From: Candidatus Syntropharchaeum sp. | GTDB lineage: Archaea > Halobacteriota > Syntropharchaeia > Alkanophagales > Methanospirareceae | Assembly (NCBI GenBank): GCA_016782355.1 | Contig: JADHYP010000007.1 | Location: forward strand, 1-17,057 | Length of the DNA: 17,057 nucleotides | Direction: 5' to 3' | Shown here: in pieces, positions 1-12,357 of the stretch | Numbering within the stretch: the stretch's first letter is position 1 | Layout of the letters: every line of letters starts with the position of its first letter | The notes under the pieces: generated by a model | Told to the model about the DNA's origin: nothing | What the model saw: the letters and a program-made list of their open reading frames with translations, nothing else | The model's database searches: none | Made by a program: the position numbers and the translations under genes

Positions 1-11
1 CCTCTCCCCAT
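1..11 (-). CDS. rps12: Probable start of ribosomal protein uS12 (partial)
   Basis: On the minus strand an ATG at position 11 opens a frame reading M-G-R before the window ends. It is preceded by a good ribosome binding site (GAGGTAA at 17-23, five bases before the ATG). Archaeal uS12 proteins often begin M-G-K/R-G, and rps12 is the usual gene after nusA in this cluster. Only three full codons are visible, so the call rests on gene order and the ribosome binding site. Confidence 0.45.
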
Positions 12-34
12 ATCTTTACCTCAATTTACGATAA

Positions 35-469
35 TTATAATATTATCACGTTGTCTCTATTTTGATTTCTTTTTACTAATAATTTTACCTTCTTTATCTT
101 CTCCCCGTGCTTTCCGATTGCAATGCCCTTGTCTTTATTGAATACCTCCACGTATGCGCAGATTTTGTCATTCTTGGTCAACAGCTCTATACTCTTCACA
201 TAAGCCGGACGAAACAGATTCTCTATGAATTCCTTTATGTCCGCGGAGTGTTCCACAATCTCTACTTCCTTTCTTAGCAGCTTTTTTACCTTATTTATGT
301 TTGAACCGCCCTTACCGATAGCTAAGCCCATGTCTCCTTTTTTTACCACCATTATCACCTTATTCGCTTCGTTATCCACCACGCAATCCTTGACTCCCGC
401 ACCCGTAAGACTCTCGAATACCCCTATGCACCTTATCCCCTCAGTGTCCAACTTTACGGTCAATTTCAA
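35..469 (-). CDS. nusA: Archaeal transcription elongation factor NusA (two KH domains)
   Basis: This 144-residue protein is the short archaeal NusA, which lacks the N-terminal polymerase-binding and S1 domains of bacterial NusA. Two KH RNA-binding domains are visible, with the GxxG loops GKGG at residues 52-55 and GKHG at 119-122. The length is normal for the family. Translation appears to start at TTG 469, which overlaps the stop of rpl30e (TTGA, 4 bases). An AGGTGA ribosome binding site sits immediately upstream inside rpl30e. No ATG near the N-terminus would keep the conserved beginning. It is likely translationally coupled to rpl30e and transcribed with the RNA polymerase genes. Its position between rpl30e and rps12 is the classic archaeal order. 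Confidence 0.92.
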   Translation of the reverse strand: MKLTVKLDTEGIRCIGVFESLTGAGVKDCVVDNEANKVIMVVKKGDMGLAIGKGGSNINKVKKLLRKEVEIVEHSADIKEFIENLFRPAYVKSIELLTKNDKICAYVEVFNKDKGIAIGKHGEKIKKVKLLVKRNQNRDNVIIL

Positions 470-861
470 TCACCTGCTTTTGCACTCAATGTTTTCTCTT
501 TAGCGTGAACGTTAGAGGTCAGAACCCGTAATAGTTCCGACTCCCCCGTATCTATAATACATAAAGAAGCAATGGAATAAGGTTTCCCGCATGCAAGCCC
601 GAGTTCGATGTCATTCGCAGGATATTCATAAACGATGATTCTTTCGTTCTCCTCATTACTATCCATTTCTTTTAATTTCTCTTTTAGCTCTTCCGGGCAA
701 TTAGAAGCATGAATGACGATTTTATCTCCTTTTCCACCACCGCTCCTGATCGCTTTTATCGTCTCCCTCGTCCCCATCAGCACTTTACCGCTACTTATCA
801 CCTTTTGTAATTCCATCTCCACGTCCGAGAGCTCAACTGACTTACCTTTTGTCTTTGCCAT
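466..861 (-). CDS. rpl30e: Ribosomal protein eL30 (L30e family)
   Basis: This is an L7Ae/L30e-type RNA-binding ribosomal protein of the large subunit. The core is recognisable from residue about 14: a helix, then the glycine-rich GTRETIKAIRSGGG stretch, the VIHASNCP strand-turn, and a C-terminal half containing the GKPYSIASL motif. At 131 residues it is about 30 longer than usual. The extra length is a basic N-terminus, a short acidic loop (DSNEENE, residues about 67-73) and a charged tail. The ATG at 861 lies one base after the rpoA2 stop (TAA-A-ATG), and its own stop overlaps the nusA start. Archaea normally carry this gene directly after rpoA2, so context and sequence agree. Confidence 0.93.
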   Translation of the reverse strand: MAKTKGKSVELSDVEMELQKVISSGKVLMGTRETIKAIRSGGGKGDKIVIHASNCPEELKEKLKEMDSNEENERIIVYEYPANDIELGLACGKPYSIASLCIIDTGESELLRVLTSNVHAKEKTLSAKAGD

Positions 862-862
862 T

Positions 863-5355
<4,493 letters not shown>

Positions 5356-5360
5356 CTCTT

Positions 5361-8300
5361 TCAGACAGCCTCCTCTAATTCTAATCTCGGTGCAATGCAC
5401 AGCACTTTCATCTCATCCAGGAGCAACTTGAATGCATAACTCATCTCCACCGGGTATATGTCCGTGTCCGCACCACAATTCGGACAATATGCAGACCCCG
5501 TTTTCCTATCAAGAGTCGCAATCATACCACAATTCCCACACACCAGCTCAACGACCCTGTCTGACTCATCCAATAGTCGGTCCTTTAGCGAGATCGCAGC
5601 CCCATAACCTACAAGAACGTCTCTTTCCATCTCTCCAAAACGAAGCCCGCCTTCCCTTGCTTTCCCTTCCGTGGGTTGTCTTGTTAATATTTGCACGGGA
5701 CCTCGCGCGCGCGCATGCATCTTTGCTGATACCAAATGGTATAGCTTCTGATAATACACCACGCCAATAAACACGTGAGCACCTATTTTCTCACCCGTTG
5801 TTCCATCGTACATCACTTCCAAACCGGTATGAGCGAAACCAGCACGCGTAAGTGCTTCTCTTAAGTCTTCCTCCGGCTCACCGGAAAAAGCGGTTCCGTC
5901 TATGTATCTCCCTTCCAATGCACCTACTTTCCCACCTATCATCTCCAGCACGTGTCCTACCGTCATCCTCGAAGGAATGGCATGCGGATTTATAATCATA
6001 TCGGGAATCATTCCTCCTTCTGTAAATGGCATGTCCTCTGGCGGCACGATTAACCCAATAATGCCCTTCTGTCCATGTCGGGACGCAAACTTATCCCCTA
6101 CTTCCGGTATCTTCTGGTCTCGAACACAAACCTTAGCTAAGCGCCTGTTGCTACTCGATTCCATGAGCACGACAGAATCTACTATCCCACTCTCGTTAGA
6201 GCGAGTGCAAACAGAACTATCTCTTCTTTCTAAAGGGCTTAAAAGCTCCGTCGTTTCCTCTAAAAACCTCGGCGGGCTTGTCTTCCCTATTAACACGTCA
6301 TTTGGCGCTACTTCCGTCTCCGAATTTATTATCCCGCTCTCGTCAAGTTGGTTATACGCTTCATGGCTCCTCACCCCTACAATCTCCATATCCGGTATCT
6401 CAAACCTATCCTCCTCGCCACCCGGATACCTCCTCTCTTCTCCTTCGTAGGTTCTGAAGAAATGACTTCTTCCTAATCCCCGGTCTATTGCAGCGCGGTT
6501 CAAAATCAGTGCGTCCTCCATATTATATCCTTCATAACTTAAAACCGCAACGACAAAATTCTGCCCCGCTGGTCTTTTATCATGCAAAATAAGGTCGGCA
6601 GTCCTTGTCTTTACCATCGGCTTCTGCAAATAATGCAAATGATGTGTCCGTGTATCGGCACGAGTTTTATAATTCGCAGCGAGAAGCCCTAAAGATTGCT
6701 TCAACATGGCACAGCCCATTGTGTTACGAGGCGACGAATTATGATCGGGATATGGTATCAACCCTGCAACGATGCCTAAAATCAAAGCCGGATCTACTTC
6801 CAGGTGTGTATGTTCCGCCCCATCTGCTTCTGTCAAATCTGCTTCGTTTAATGCTATCAGCGTATTCTCCTCCTCTTCCGCGTCCAGATACTCTATCGCA
6901 CCGCCCTTTACCAAATCTTCAAACTCCATCTCGCCATTTCTCAGTTTCTCTATGTGCGATTCTGTAACCAAAGGTCTTCCATTCTCTACTATTATAACCG
7001 GTCTTCTCGCCCTTCCTCGGTCAGAATTTATTATTATGTCCCTCCTATCCCTATAATATGCGACGTTTACCTGCGAGGATACTTTGCCTTTTCTTCTCTC
7101 CCTTCTCACGTCTTCCACAAATCGCTCCGGCTCCGTAGAGAAGCCGATGAAGTCTCCATTCACGAATACGCGAATCATGTTTTCAGCATTTATTTGCAAA
7201 GCACGAGCAGGAGGGATAACGCCGAACTCATATAACGTGTTTTTAAAGCTCTCATGGTCTTCTCCCACGGATAATTCAACCATCTGCGAGAAGTTCTTTA
7301 CCAACCCGCAATTTGGACCTTCCGGTGTCTCAGTTGGACAAATTTTTCCGCATTGCGTGGGATGCAAATCTCGCGCTTCAAAATGCGGCTGCGCCCTCGA
7401 AAGCGGAGAAATTATCCGCCTCAGATGGCTCACCGTAGCCACATAATTACTCCTTTCCAGCAATTGAGAAACACCCGCTCTGCCACCCACCCAATTCCCG
7501 GTTGCCACGGCATGCAATATTCGTTCCGTGAGCACATCAGACCGAATTGCCGTTGCGATCTTCAGTTCCCTGCTTCGCATATTTGCACGCTCCAACTGAT
7601 ACCTCATATCACGTGTCAACTTGGTAAATGAGACCCGGAAAAGGTCTTCCATCAGGTCGCCTGCAAGTTTCAGCCTTTTATTCGCGTAATGGTCCTTGTC
7701 ATCCTCGCCTCTCCGTCCCAAAGAAAGTTCATAGCATGCTTCCGCCATTCTTCCAACGAAATGCGCCTTCGCTATCCGGTCATCCAGGTGCGGGAGGAAA
7801 TAACGGTCGAGGATATAATTAACGCGTCTTTCTCTATACTCCCTTGCCTGCGTGGGTGCAACTCTACGACCCAATTTATCCAATGCTTCTTCTTTTGTGT
7901 GCACCTCGCTCTCTTCTATGTTCTCGCGGATGTATTTCTCTATTTGTGGGTCATCAGAGACGGCTTTCCGTATCTCTTCGTCACTTTCGAGCCCCATAGC
8001 ACGCATAAGCGTTACGAATTCTATTTTCCTGGCTACTGCGGGAAAAGAGACCTCAACTATGCCTTTTTTATTTATTCCCACCCTTATTGGTACTCTGAAT
8101 CCATGTTTAAGAGAAAAAACCTTTGAAAGCGCACTTTTATTCCCGTATTTCACCTCGAAATTCACGAATATCCGGTTTGGTGCGAGGTCTTCCAGCGTTA
8201 TTATCACGTGCTCTGAGCCATTTACGATGAAATAGCCACCGGAGTCGAGAGGGTCTTCGCCTGCTCTTATCAATTCTTTCTCTGAAAACCCGTAAAGGTT

Positions 8301-8708
8301 ACACTTTTCTGATTTCACCATGATTGGGAGCTCACCGATTTCCACTTCTCTCTCCTCCCCTTCCTCTTCTATTTCTCCGTTTTCGTATTTCTTCACCAAC
8401 TGCATTCCCAAATATACGGAAGCGGAGTAGTTTAAATTCCGTAATCTCGCCTGTGACGGGAAAATTGATTCATAAGAGCCATCTGCTTCCCTTGCCTTCG
8501 GTCTGCCCACGCGCATTTTACCAAACTTCACTCCCAGTTTATGCTTCCCCTTTTCGTCTTCGCCGCCGATAGAAGTTTCTATGTACGACTGCTCCTCCAC
8601 TATTTTTTGCATGCCTTCGCTGAGGAAGTAATTAAAGGAGTCAAGCTGATGCTGTGCTATTTTTTCCCTTTTCAAATACGCTTTTGAAAGAACGCCCCGG
8701 TCTAACAT
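5361..8708 (-). CDS. rpoB: DNA-directed RNA polymerase subunit B (unsplit)
   Basis: This is the second-largest RNA polymerase subunit in one piece (1115 residues), the equivalent of fused B''+B'. Visible family blocks include [35 protein letters not shown], the [16 protein letters not shown] loop, [31 protein letters not shown] and [18 protein letters not shown]-terminal zinc site has C1057, C1060, C1075 and C1078. The start at ATG 8708 is preferred: AAGGAG lies 10 bases upstream and the protein then begins [15 protein letters not shown]. The GTG at 8717 would sit almost on that ribosome binding site. The gene is 16 bases from rpoH and its end carries the ribosome binding site for rpoA1. Many methanogens and halophiles have B split in two genes; here it is not. 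Confidence 0.97.
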   Translation of the reverse strand: MLDRGVLSKAYLKREKIAQHQLDSFNYFLSEGMQKIVEEQSYIETSIGGEDEKGKHKLGVKFGKMRVGRPKAREADGSYESIFPSQARLRNLNYSASVYLGMQLVKKYENGEIEEEGEEREVEIGELPIMVKSEKCNLYGFSEKELIRAGEDPLDSGGYFIVNGSEHVIITLEDLAPNRIFVNFEVKYGNKSALSKVFSLKHGFRVPIRVGINKKGIVEVSFPAVARKIEFVTLMRAMGLESDEEIRKAVSDDPQIEKYIRENIEESEVHTKEEALDKLGRRVAPTQAREYRERRVNYILDRYFLPHLDDRIAKAHFVGRMAEACYELSLGRRGEDDKDHYANKRLKLAGDLMEDLFRVSFTKLTRDMRYQLERANMRSRELKIATAIRSDVLTERILHAVATGNWVGGRAGVSQLLERSNYVATVSHLRRIISPLSRAQPHFEARDLHPTQCGKICPTETPEGPNCGLVKNFSQMVELSVGEDHESFKNTLYEFGVIPPARALQINAENMIRVFVNGDFIGFSTEPERFVEDVRRERRKGKVSSQVNVAYYRDRRDIIINSDRGRARRPVIIVENGRPLVTESHIEKLRNGEMEFEDLVKGGAIEYLDAEEEENTLIALNEADLTEADGAEHTHLEVDPALILGIVAGLIPYPDHNSSPRNTMGCAMLKQSLGLLAANYKTRADTRTHHLHYLQKPMVKTRTADLILHDKRPAGQNFVVAVLSYEGYNMEDALILNRAAIDRGLGRSHFFRTYEGEERRYPGGEEDRFEIPDMEIVGVRSHEAYNQLDESGIINSETEVAPNDVLIGKTSPPRFLEETTELLSPLERRDSSVCTRSNESGIVDSVVLMESSSNRRLAKVCVRDQKIPEVGDKFASRHGQKGIIGLIVPPEDMPFTEGGMIPDMIINPHAIPSRMTVGHVLEMIGGKVGALEGRYIDGTAFSGEPEEDLREALTRAGFAHTGLEVMYDGTTGEKIGAHVFIGVVYYQKLYHLVSAKMHARARGPVQILTRQPTEGKAREGGLRFGEMERDVLVGYGAAISLKDRLLDESDRVVELVCGNCGMIATLDRKTGSAYCPNCGADTDIYPVEMSYAFKLLLDEMKVLCIAPRLELEEAV

Positions 8709-8724
8709 ATTACACACACTCCTT

Positions 8725-8967
8725 TTATTCTATAACCAGCCGGTAAGATATAAATTTCCCCGCTGTTCTGCTCCTCCTTTTTATCTTTACAACATCCCCC
8801 ATCACCGCTTTTATCTCCTTTATGACAGGGTCGGAGGATTTGATCTTAGGCAGTTGTTCCTTTTTTATTTTATACTTTTCCAAAAGCTCCTTTACTTCTC
8901 CCCCCTCCATTATCTCGTGCTTGGGCACTAACCCATGTTCGCGTATGGAAACTTTTCCCTTCTTCAT
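8725..8967 (-). CDS. rpoH: DNA-directed RNA polymerase subunit H (Rpb5 C-terminal homologue)
   Basis: This 80-residue protein matches archaeal subunit H, the equivalent of the C-terminal domain of eukaryotic Rpb5, in the polymerase assembly/jaw region. The hallmarks are [10 protein letters not shown] near residues 11-20, the [21 protein letters not shown] block, [14 protein letters not shown] and the terminal YRLVIE. Length is typical. It is the first gene of the polymerase run. Upstream are only 30 bases before the tRNA, including AAGGAAA immediately before the ATG. A weak TATA-like ATTAAAG directly after the tRNA could give a nearly leaderless transcript, or the gene may be read through from the tRNA/cinA side. 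Confidence 0.95.
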   Translation of the reverse strand: MKKGKVSIREHGLVPKHEIMEGGEVKELLEKYKIKKEQLPKIKSSDPVIKEIKAVMGDVVKIKRRSRTAGKFISYRLVIE

Positions 8968-8997
8968 TTTCCTTAATTTTGGCTTCGACTTTAATAA

Positions 8998-9071
8998 CGG
9001 GCTCGACGGGATTTGAACCCGCGACCGACGGGTTAAAAGCCCGCTGCTCTACCTTTCTGAGCTACGAGCCC
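8998..9071 (-). tRNA. tRNA-Lys (anticodon UUU)
   Basis: On the minus strand the sequence folds as a full cloverleaf. The acceptor stem is GGGCTCG/CGAGCCC with discriminator G. The anticodon arm is GCGGG-CTTTTAA-CCCGT, giving anticodon UUU, and the T-arm contains GGTTCAAATCC. There is no intron and no encoded CCA. It lies between rpoH and cinA on the same strand. Its first 23 bases also encode the end of cinA. I see no clear TATA box at the expected distance upstream, so it may be processed from a longer transcript starting at or before cinA. Confidence 0.97.
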
Positions 9072-9537
9072 TTTTTAAGAGTCGTTTCTTTAGCATCTCA
9101 AGGGCAGCATCCGCCGCCTCACGCTTATTCTCTTCCCTATCCCCATGGAAGATATGTTTCTCATGATAGACGTAATCTTTTGTTGCCAGTGCTATATAAA
9201 CTAATCCAACCGGTTTGTCAGGCGTTCCCCCGGTGGGTCCTGCAATGCACGTAGTTGCAACGCCGACATCGGTATCCAGCAGCTTCCTCACGCCTTTCGC
9301 CATCTCAACTGCGCATTCCGCACTCACCGCACCTTTTTCTTCCAATATTTCCCTCGCCACGTGCAATATTTCTTCCTTTACTTCATTGGCATAAGCGATT
9401 ACGCCGCCTTTATAATAGTCCGAGCTGCCGGATACGTTTGTTATCCGGTGGGATACCAGTCCACCGGTGCAAGATTCAGCCGTGGATATACTGAGTTCCC
9501 TTTCTCGTAACTCGTCGCCGATTTCTTCTTCTATCAT
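9049..9537 (-). CDS. cinA: CinA C-terminal-domain protein, probable nicotinamide-nucleotide amidase
   Basis: This 162-residue stand-alone CinA C-terminal domain belongs to the PncC family, which hydrolyses nicotinamide mononucleotide to nicotinate mononucleotide in pyridine nucleotide salvage. Motifs are AESCTGG at residues 20-26 (active-site Ser/Thr loop), GAVSAE at 69-74 and AGPTGGTPDKPVG at 99-111. The family more often has GIAGP where this protein has CIAGP. The start is ATG 9537, with a purine-rich but weak ribosome binding site. The last seven codons and the TAG stop lie inside tRNA-Lys, so cutting the 5' end of the tRNA would remove the stop from the mRNA. Function is by family; biochemical activity in archaeal members is less documented. 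Confidence 0.9.
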   Translation of the reverse strand: MIEEEIGDELRERELSISTAESCTGGLVSHRITNVSGSSDYYKGGVIAYANEVKEEILHVAREILEEKGAVSAECAVEMAKGVRKLLDTDVGVATTCIAGPTGGTPDKPVGLVYIALATKDYVYHEKHIFHGDREENKREAADAALEMLKKRLLKRARSSER

Positions 9538-9586
9538 CTATCTTTTCCCTTTCTTTTCCCCTCTTTTTACTTTTACGCTACGAGAA

Positions 9587-9603
9587 GATAAAGTTAAACT
9601 TTC
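9587..9603 (-). promoter_or_regulatory. Candidate promoter of cinA
   Basis: The minus strand reads GAAAG followed by TTTAACTTTATC, which resembles an archaeal BRE plus a loose TATA box. It would place transcription start about 30 bases before the cinA ATG. The match is imperfect. If used, it could drive cinA together with the tRNA. Confidence 0.3.
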
Positions 9604-9631
9604 ATGTTCGAAGATAATAGAACTCACTTCT

Positions 9632-10105
9632 CTATACTATACCATGCCTCACTTTCACTGCCACTCCGTGCTCGAATATTTTCATCTCTTCTCCTGATAA
9701 CATCGCTTTTCCCGTTGCAAGCAGTCCATCCTTTTCATCCATCACCATAACTTCATCGTAAGCGCGTATCGCCGGGTCGGCGTCTATTACATGTTTACAG
9801 AACGCTGTTCCCCCTTTTCTTATAAATTCACTGCTCTCTTCATTCATAACGACTCTTATTCCCGGATATTTGAAAACGTGCTGCAACCTCTTTGCTCCTT
9901 CTATGCTTAGCGTTAGCAATCCGTCAAAGCTCCTTAGAGTTGCTATTCGCTTCCCATCCTCTTTTATCTGCGCTATTCTTCTTGTCTTCGAGAGGACAAA
10001 TTCTACGTTATCAGGGAACAGGATTTCACCGGCACCGGCACCGAATTGATAATCCGCTATGATTCTTGCCTTTTTCAGCTCTTTTTTTGTGTTCTCTTCC
10101 ACCAT
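9632..10105 (-). CDS. PUA-domain RNA-binding protein (archaeal, TGT-like pre-PUA plus PUA)
   Basis: This 157-residue protein resembles the stand-alone archaeal PUA proteins related to the C-terminal part of archaeosine tRNA-guanine transglycosylase. Residues about 10-78 form the pre-PUA segment (ARIIADYQFGAGAGEILFP is characteristic). Residues about 82-156 form the PUA barrel (RVVMNEESSEFIRKGGTAF, VIDADPAIRAYDEVMVMD, then ATGKAMLSG). PUA domains bind structured RNA such as tRNA; the exact substrate is unknown, and no catalytic domain is present. The only plausible start, ATG 10105, lies inside the end of the coiled-coil gene (31-base overlap) with AGAAGG next to it. Closeness to a tRNA and to the RNase P gene fits an RNA role. 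Confidence 0.82.
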   Translation of the reverse strand: MVEENTKKELKKARIIADYQFGAGAGEILFPDNVEFVLSKTRRIAQIKEDGKRIATLRSFDGLLTLSIEGAKRLQHVFKYPGIRVVMNEESSEFIRKGGTAFCKHVIDADPAIRAYDEVMVMDEKDGLLATGKAMLSGEEMKIFEHGVAVKVRHGIV

Positions 10106-10515
10106 CCTTCTTTCTCAGGTTTATCCGCTAACTTCTTCTCAAGTTCGGTAACTCGGACTTCAAGTTCTGATATTTTCTCCATGACCGGCATCCTGGTCTC
10201 AATGGACCCAAGCCTCGTATCCACTGCCTCAAATCGTGAAATCGCTTCATTCCGCAGGCTATCAACCTTGGTATCCAATGCCGCAACTTTGTTATCCGTC
10301 ACCTCGAATTTTGCCATCACCTCATTCCGCAGGCTGCCAATCTCCGTTTTTACTTCGGTTCTGAGGCTTGTAATTTCCGTTTTTGTCTCGCTCCCCAGGT
10401 TGCCAATCTCCTTTTCCACGGAATCTATACGACTATGCATAGCTTTTATCGCACCTGTAATTTCATTTAGTTTCGGTAGTAGCAGTCGCTCAATCCATGT
10501 GGGTATTTTTTCCAT
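10075..10515 (-). CDS. Hypothetical coiled-coil protein
   Basis: I do not recognise a family. The start at ATG 10515 gives 146 residues beginning MEKIPTWIERLLLPKLNEI. The frame stays open further upstream to 10809, but that part is the antisense of the RNase P gene. From about residue 25 to 130 the protein is almost entirely charged heptad-like sequence with internal repeats (TEITSLRTEVK, TEIGSLRNEVM, VDSLRNEAIS). This predicts a long coiled coil, probably self-associating. The tail is basic with two tryptophans (WWKRTQKKS). There is no signal peptide or membrane segment. It overlaps the PUA gene by 31 bases, so coupled translation is likely. Function unknown. Confidence 0.62.
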   Translation of the reverse strand: MEKIPTWIERLLLPKLNEITGAIKAMHSRIDSVEKEIGNLGSETKTEITSLRTEVKTEIGSLRNEVMAKFEVTDNKVAALDTKVDSLRNEAISRFEAVDTRLGSIETRMPVMEKISELEVRVTELEKKLADKPEKEGWWKRTQKKS

Positions 10516-10574
10516 GAAACTGTATAATCCATCATTAATAGTTAAAGCTTTCCTTCTAATTAAGAAAGTTTTTA

Positions 10575-10955
10575 ATGAAGAGAAGGAGAAAAAGGATAGA
10601 AGACATCGCATTGCAGCGGATAGAGAGGCTGTTCGAGCTGGCAGAGGTAGAAGCGAGGAAAACGGATGCGAAGGAAAGAAGCAGGAGCGATAGGTATGTG
10701 CGGCTTGCTCGTGAGATTGGGATGCGGTATCGGGTGCGAATACCCTCGCATTTAAAGATGCGGTTTTGTAACGGTTGCTATGCTTTCTTAATACCCGGGG
10801 AAAACGCACGAGTTCGTCTCAGGAGCGATTATATTACGACAACCTGTTTGAGATGTGGGAAGCAAATGAGACGGCCTTATAAAGCACCTCGTGCTCCTTC
10901 GCCAAGAAAAATCCAAATCTCAAGCACCGAATCGCAAATGGGGAATAGGGACTAG
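10575..10955 (+). CDS. rnp4: Ribonuclease P protein component 4 (Rpp21/Rpr2 family)
   Basis: This protein subunit of archaeal RNase P removes the 5' leader of pre-tRNA. The N-terminal helices (residues 8-48, ERLFELAEVEA and YVRLAREIGMRYRVRIP) and a zinc ribbon with C65, C68, C91 and C94 match the family closely. The core ends near residue 103 (CGKQMRRPYK). The remaining 20-odd residues are low-complexity and encoded partly by the repeat block that begins at 10907, so the original C-terminus was probably shorter. The ATG at 10575 has no ribosome binding site before it, which suggests a leaderless transcript. It diverges from the coiled-coil gene across 59 AT-rich bases. Confidence 0.9.
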   Translation: MKRRRKRIEDIALQRIERLFELAEVEARKTDAKERSRSDRYVRLAREIGMRYRVRIPSHLKMRFCNGCYAFLIPGENARVRLRSDYITTTCLRCGKQMRRPYKAPRAPSPRKIQISSTESQMGNRD

Positions 10956-11003
10956 CCAATGGGGAATAGGGTTATTTGTCCAATTCCTAATCCCTATTTG
11001 GCT
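10954..11003. repeat. Imperfect hairpin
   Basis: AGCCAA, then GGGGA and TAGG, pair with CCTA, TCCCT and TTGGCT across a loop of about 15 bases, with single mismatches or bulges between the blocks. It starts right at the rnp4 stop codon. It could stabilise or end the rnp4 transcript, but no T-tract directly follows it. Confidence 0.4.
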
Positions 11004-11100
11004 ACTTGGCTATTGGCTACTTGGCTATTGGCTATTGGCTACTTGGCTATTGGCTACTTGGCTATTGGCTATTGGCTACTTGGCTATTGGCTATTGGCTA
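10998..11100. repeat. Tandem array of 14 short units (TTGGCTA / TTGGCTAC)
   Basis: There are fourteen perfect head-to-tail units, nine of 7 bases (A = TTGGCTA) and five of 8 bases (B = TTGGCTAC). The order is B A B A A, B A B A A, B A A A. This shows a 37-base higher-order unit copied at least twice, with a third shorter copy. No unit has an internal substitution. The pattern is typical of replication slippage and suggests recent expansion. Confidence 0.95.
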
Positions 11101-11179
11101 TGATTGGACATTGGGATTTTGATATTTGATATTATTTGGATTTTGGTGCTTGGAGCTTGTGATTTTTGGGAAGGGACAA

Positions 11180-12292
11180 TCACTTCACCATTTCCTTCAT
11201 TATCTCAAAAGCCCGCTTCAAATTTTCAAAGCTCGTAGCATACGATATTCTCACGTGATTCTTGCCACGGCTTCCAAAGGCAGACCCGGGCGTGACTATT
11301 ATCTTCCGCTTCCTCAGCGCCTCCACAAATTCTTTCTCATCCTTCACCCGTGGAAAAATATAAAATGCTCCTTTTGGAACGCTGAATCCCATACCCATAT
11401 CTCGAAGAGCATCAACGGCGAAGTCTCGCCTCCTTTTAAATTCGCTTCTCATCTCAGCCACGCAGTCTTGAGGACCTGTAATAGCAGCCAATGCCGCTTT
11501 CTGCGAAATAGACGATGCACACGCCTGAATATACTGATGTATCTTCAGCATTTGCTCCACGTATTCCTCACGGGCTGCAAGATAGCCCAATCTGAACCCG
11601 GTCATTGCGTAGGTCTTTGAGACCGCATTTACCGTGATTACCTCATCAGAGAATCTCGCAGGGCTTACGTGCTTCAAACCATCGTAGATAAGATGCTCGT
11701 AAACTTCATCTGAAATGACGGTTACTTGATGGTCGTTGGCGATGTCAACAATCGCTTTTAGGTTCTCCCCGCTTTCCACTGCACCCGTGGGATTGGCAGG
11801 AGAATTTATTATGAGCGCTTTTGTTTTGTCCGTGATTTTTTCCTTCACCGCTTCCGCAGACATCGTGAAGTCTTCGCTTAGCGGAACTCCTACTGCCTTT
11901 CCCTCTGCCAGTTTCGTTAGAGCAGAGTAGGAAACGAAGCCAGGGTCGGGCATCAGCACCTCATCTCCCTTTTCCACTACCGAAAGAATAGCGATATGCA
12001 ATGCTTCACTCGCTCCTGACGTGACTATTATCTCCTCAGGGCTCGCCACAAAATCGTTATCTCTTTTGAACTTAGCGCTTATCGCCTCTCTCAATTCCTC
12101 TATCCCTTTATTGAAGGTGTAAGAGGTGAAACCGGAATCAATCGCCTGCATAGCGGCACTTTTTATGTGTTCCGGGGTATCAAAGTCAGGTTCACCGAGT
12201 CCGAGGTTGAAGAACTCGCCTGACGAAGCTTCAAACGCCTTTCTTATGCCCGAAATCTCTATGGTTCCAATGCGAGCTGCAAATTTGGTCAT
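11180..12292 (-). CDS. PLP-dependent aminotransferase, class I/II (aspartate aminotransferase-like)
   Basis: This fold-type I aminotransferase of 370 residues is normal for the family. The PLP lysine is K226 in AVSKTYAMTGFRLGYL. Other cofactor contacts are N167 in NSPANPTG, D195 and Y198 in SDEVYEH, and R234. The substrate carboxylate arginine is R348 (NHVRISYA). The N-terminal GLGEPDFDTP and the SYTFNKGIEELREAI block are typical of aspartate/alanine-type enzymes. The amino-acid specificity cannot be read from sequence. The ATG at 12292 has AGAAGGAA just upstream. It is divergent from the UPF0175 gene and convergent with rnp4, so it is a single-gene unit. Confidence 0.93.
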   Translation of the reverse strand: MTKFAARIGTIEISGIRKAFEASSGEFFNLGLGEPDFDTPEHIKSAAMQAIDSGFTSYTFNKGIEELREAISAKFKRDNDFVASPEEIIVTSGASEALHIAILSVVEKGDEVLMPDPGFVSYSALTKLAEGKAVGVPLSEDFTMSAEAVKEKITDKTKALIINSPANPTGAVESGENLKAIVDIANDHQVTVISDEVYEHLIYDGLKHVSPARFSDEVITVNAVSKTYAMTGFRLGYLAAREEYVEQMLKIHQYIQACASSISQKAALAAITGPQDCVAEMRSEFKRRRDFAVDALRDMGMGFSVPKGAFYIFPRVKDEKEFVEALRKRKIIVTPGSAFGSRGKNHVRISYATSFENLKRAFEIMKEMVK

Positions 12293-12321
12293 TTCCTTCT
12301 TCTCTTAATTGAAACACCACA

Positions 12322-12340
12322 AATAAATTTATATTATCCA
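12322..12340. promoter_or_regulatory. Overlapping divergent promoters (aminotransferase / UPF0175)
   Basis: The 65 bases between the two divergent genes hold one AT-rich near-palindrome, AATAAATTTATATTATCC. On the plus strand TTTATATTA (12328-12336) lies about 26 bases from the UPF0175 ATG, which fits a leaderless transcript. On the minus strand TATAAATTTATT would start a transcript about 10-15 bases before the aminotransferase ATG. The two genes therefore probably share, and may compete for, TBP binding. Confidence 0.55.
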
Positions 12341-12357
12341 AAGATAAATTAAAAATT

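Larger units (their letters stand above)
10907..11167. repeat. Repeat block with imperfect terminal inverted repeats
   Basis: Bases 10907-10938 (AAAAATCCAAATCT then CAAGCACC) are repeated in inverted, imperfect form at 11135-11167 (GGTGCTTGG then a run ending GATTTTT). Between them lie two direct copies of AATGGGGAATAGGG (10937-10950 and 10958-10971), an imperfect hairpin and a tandem array. The block fills the space between the convergent rnp4 and aminotransferase genes, and its left end reaches into rnp4. I see no ORF worth calling inside. It behaves like a small intergenic repeat element; its origin is unknown. Confidence 0.6.

Noticed and set aside
5356..5400. rpoA1 starting at 5400
   Set aside because: It would overlap the end of rpoB by 40 bases; ATG 5355 has a proper ribosome binding site and matches the family N-terminus.
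10516..10809. Longer N-terminus for the coiled-coil protein
   Set aside because: This part is antisense to the well-supported RNase P gene and has low-complexity, unrelated composition; ATG 10515 fits the helical start.
10998..11100. CRISPR array
   Set aside because: The units are 7-8 bases with no spacers between them and no cas genes nearby.
10891..11103. Plus-strand frame encoding a repeated LLGYWLLATW peptide
   Set aside because: It is the translation of the 7/8-base tandem array, with no ribosome binding site or conserved sequence, and it overlaps rnp4.
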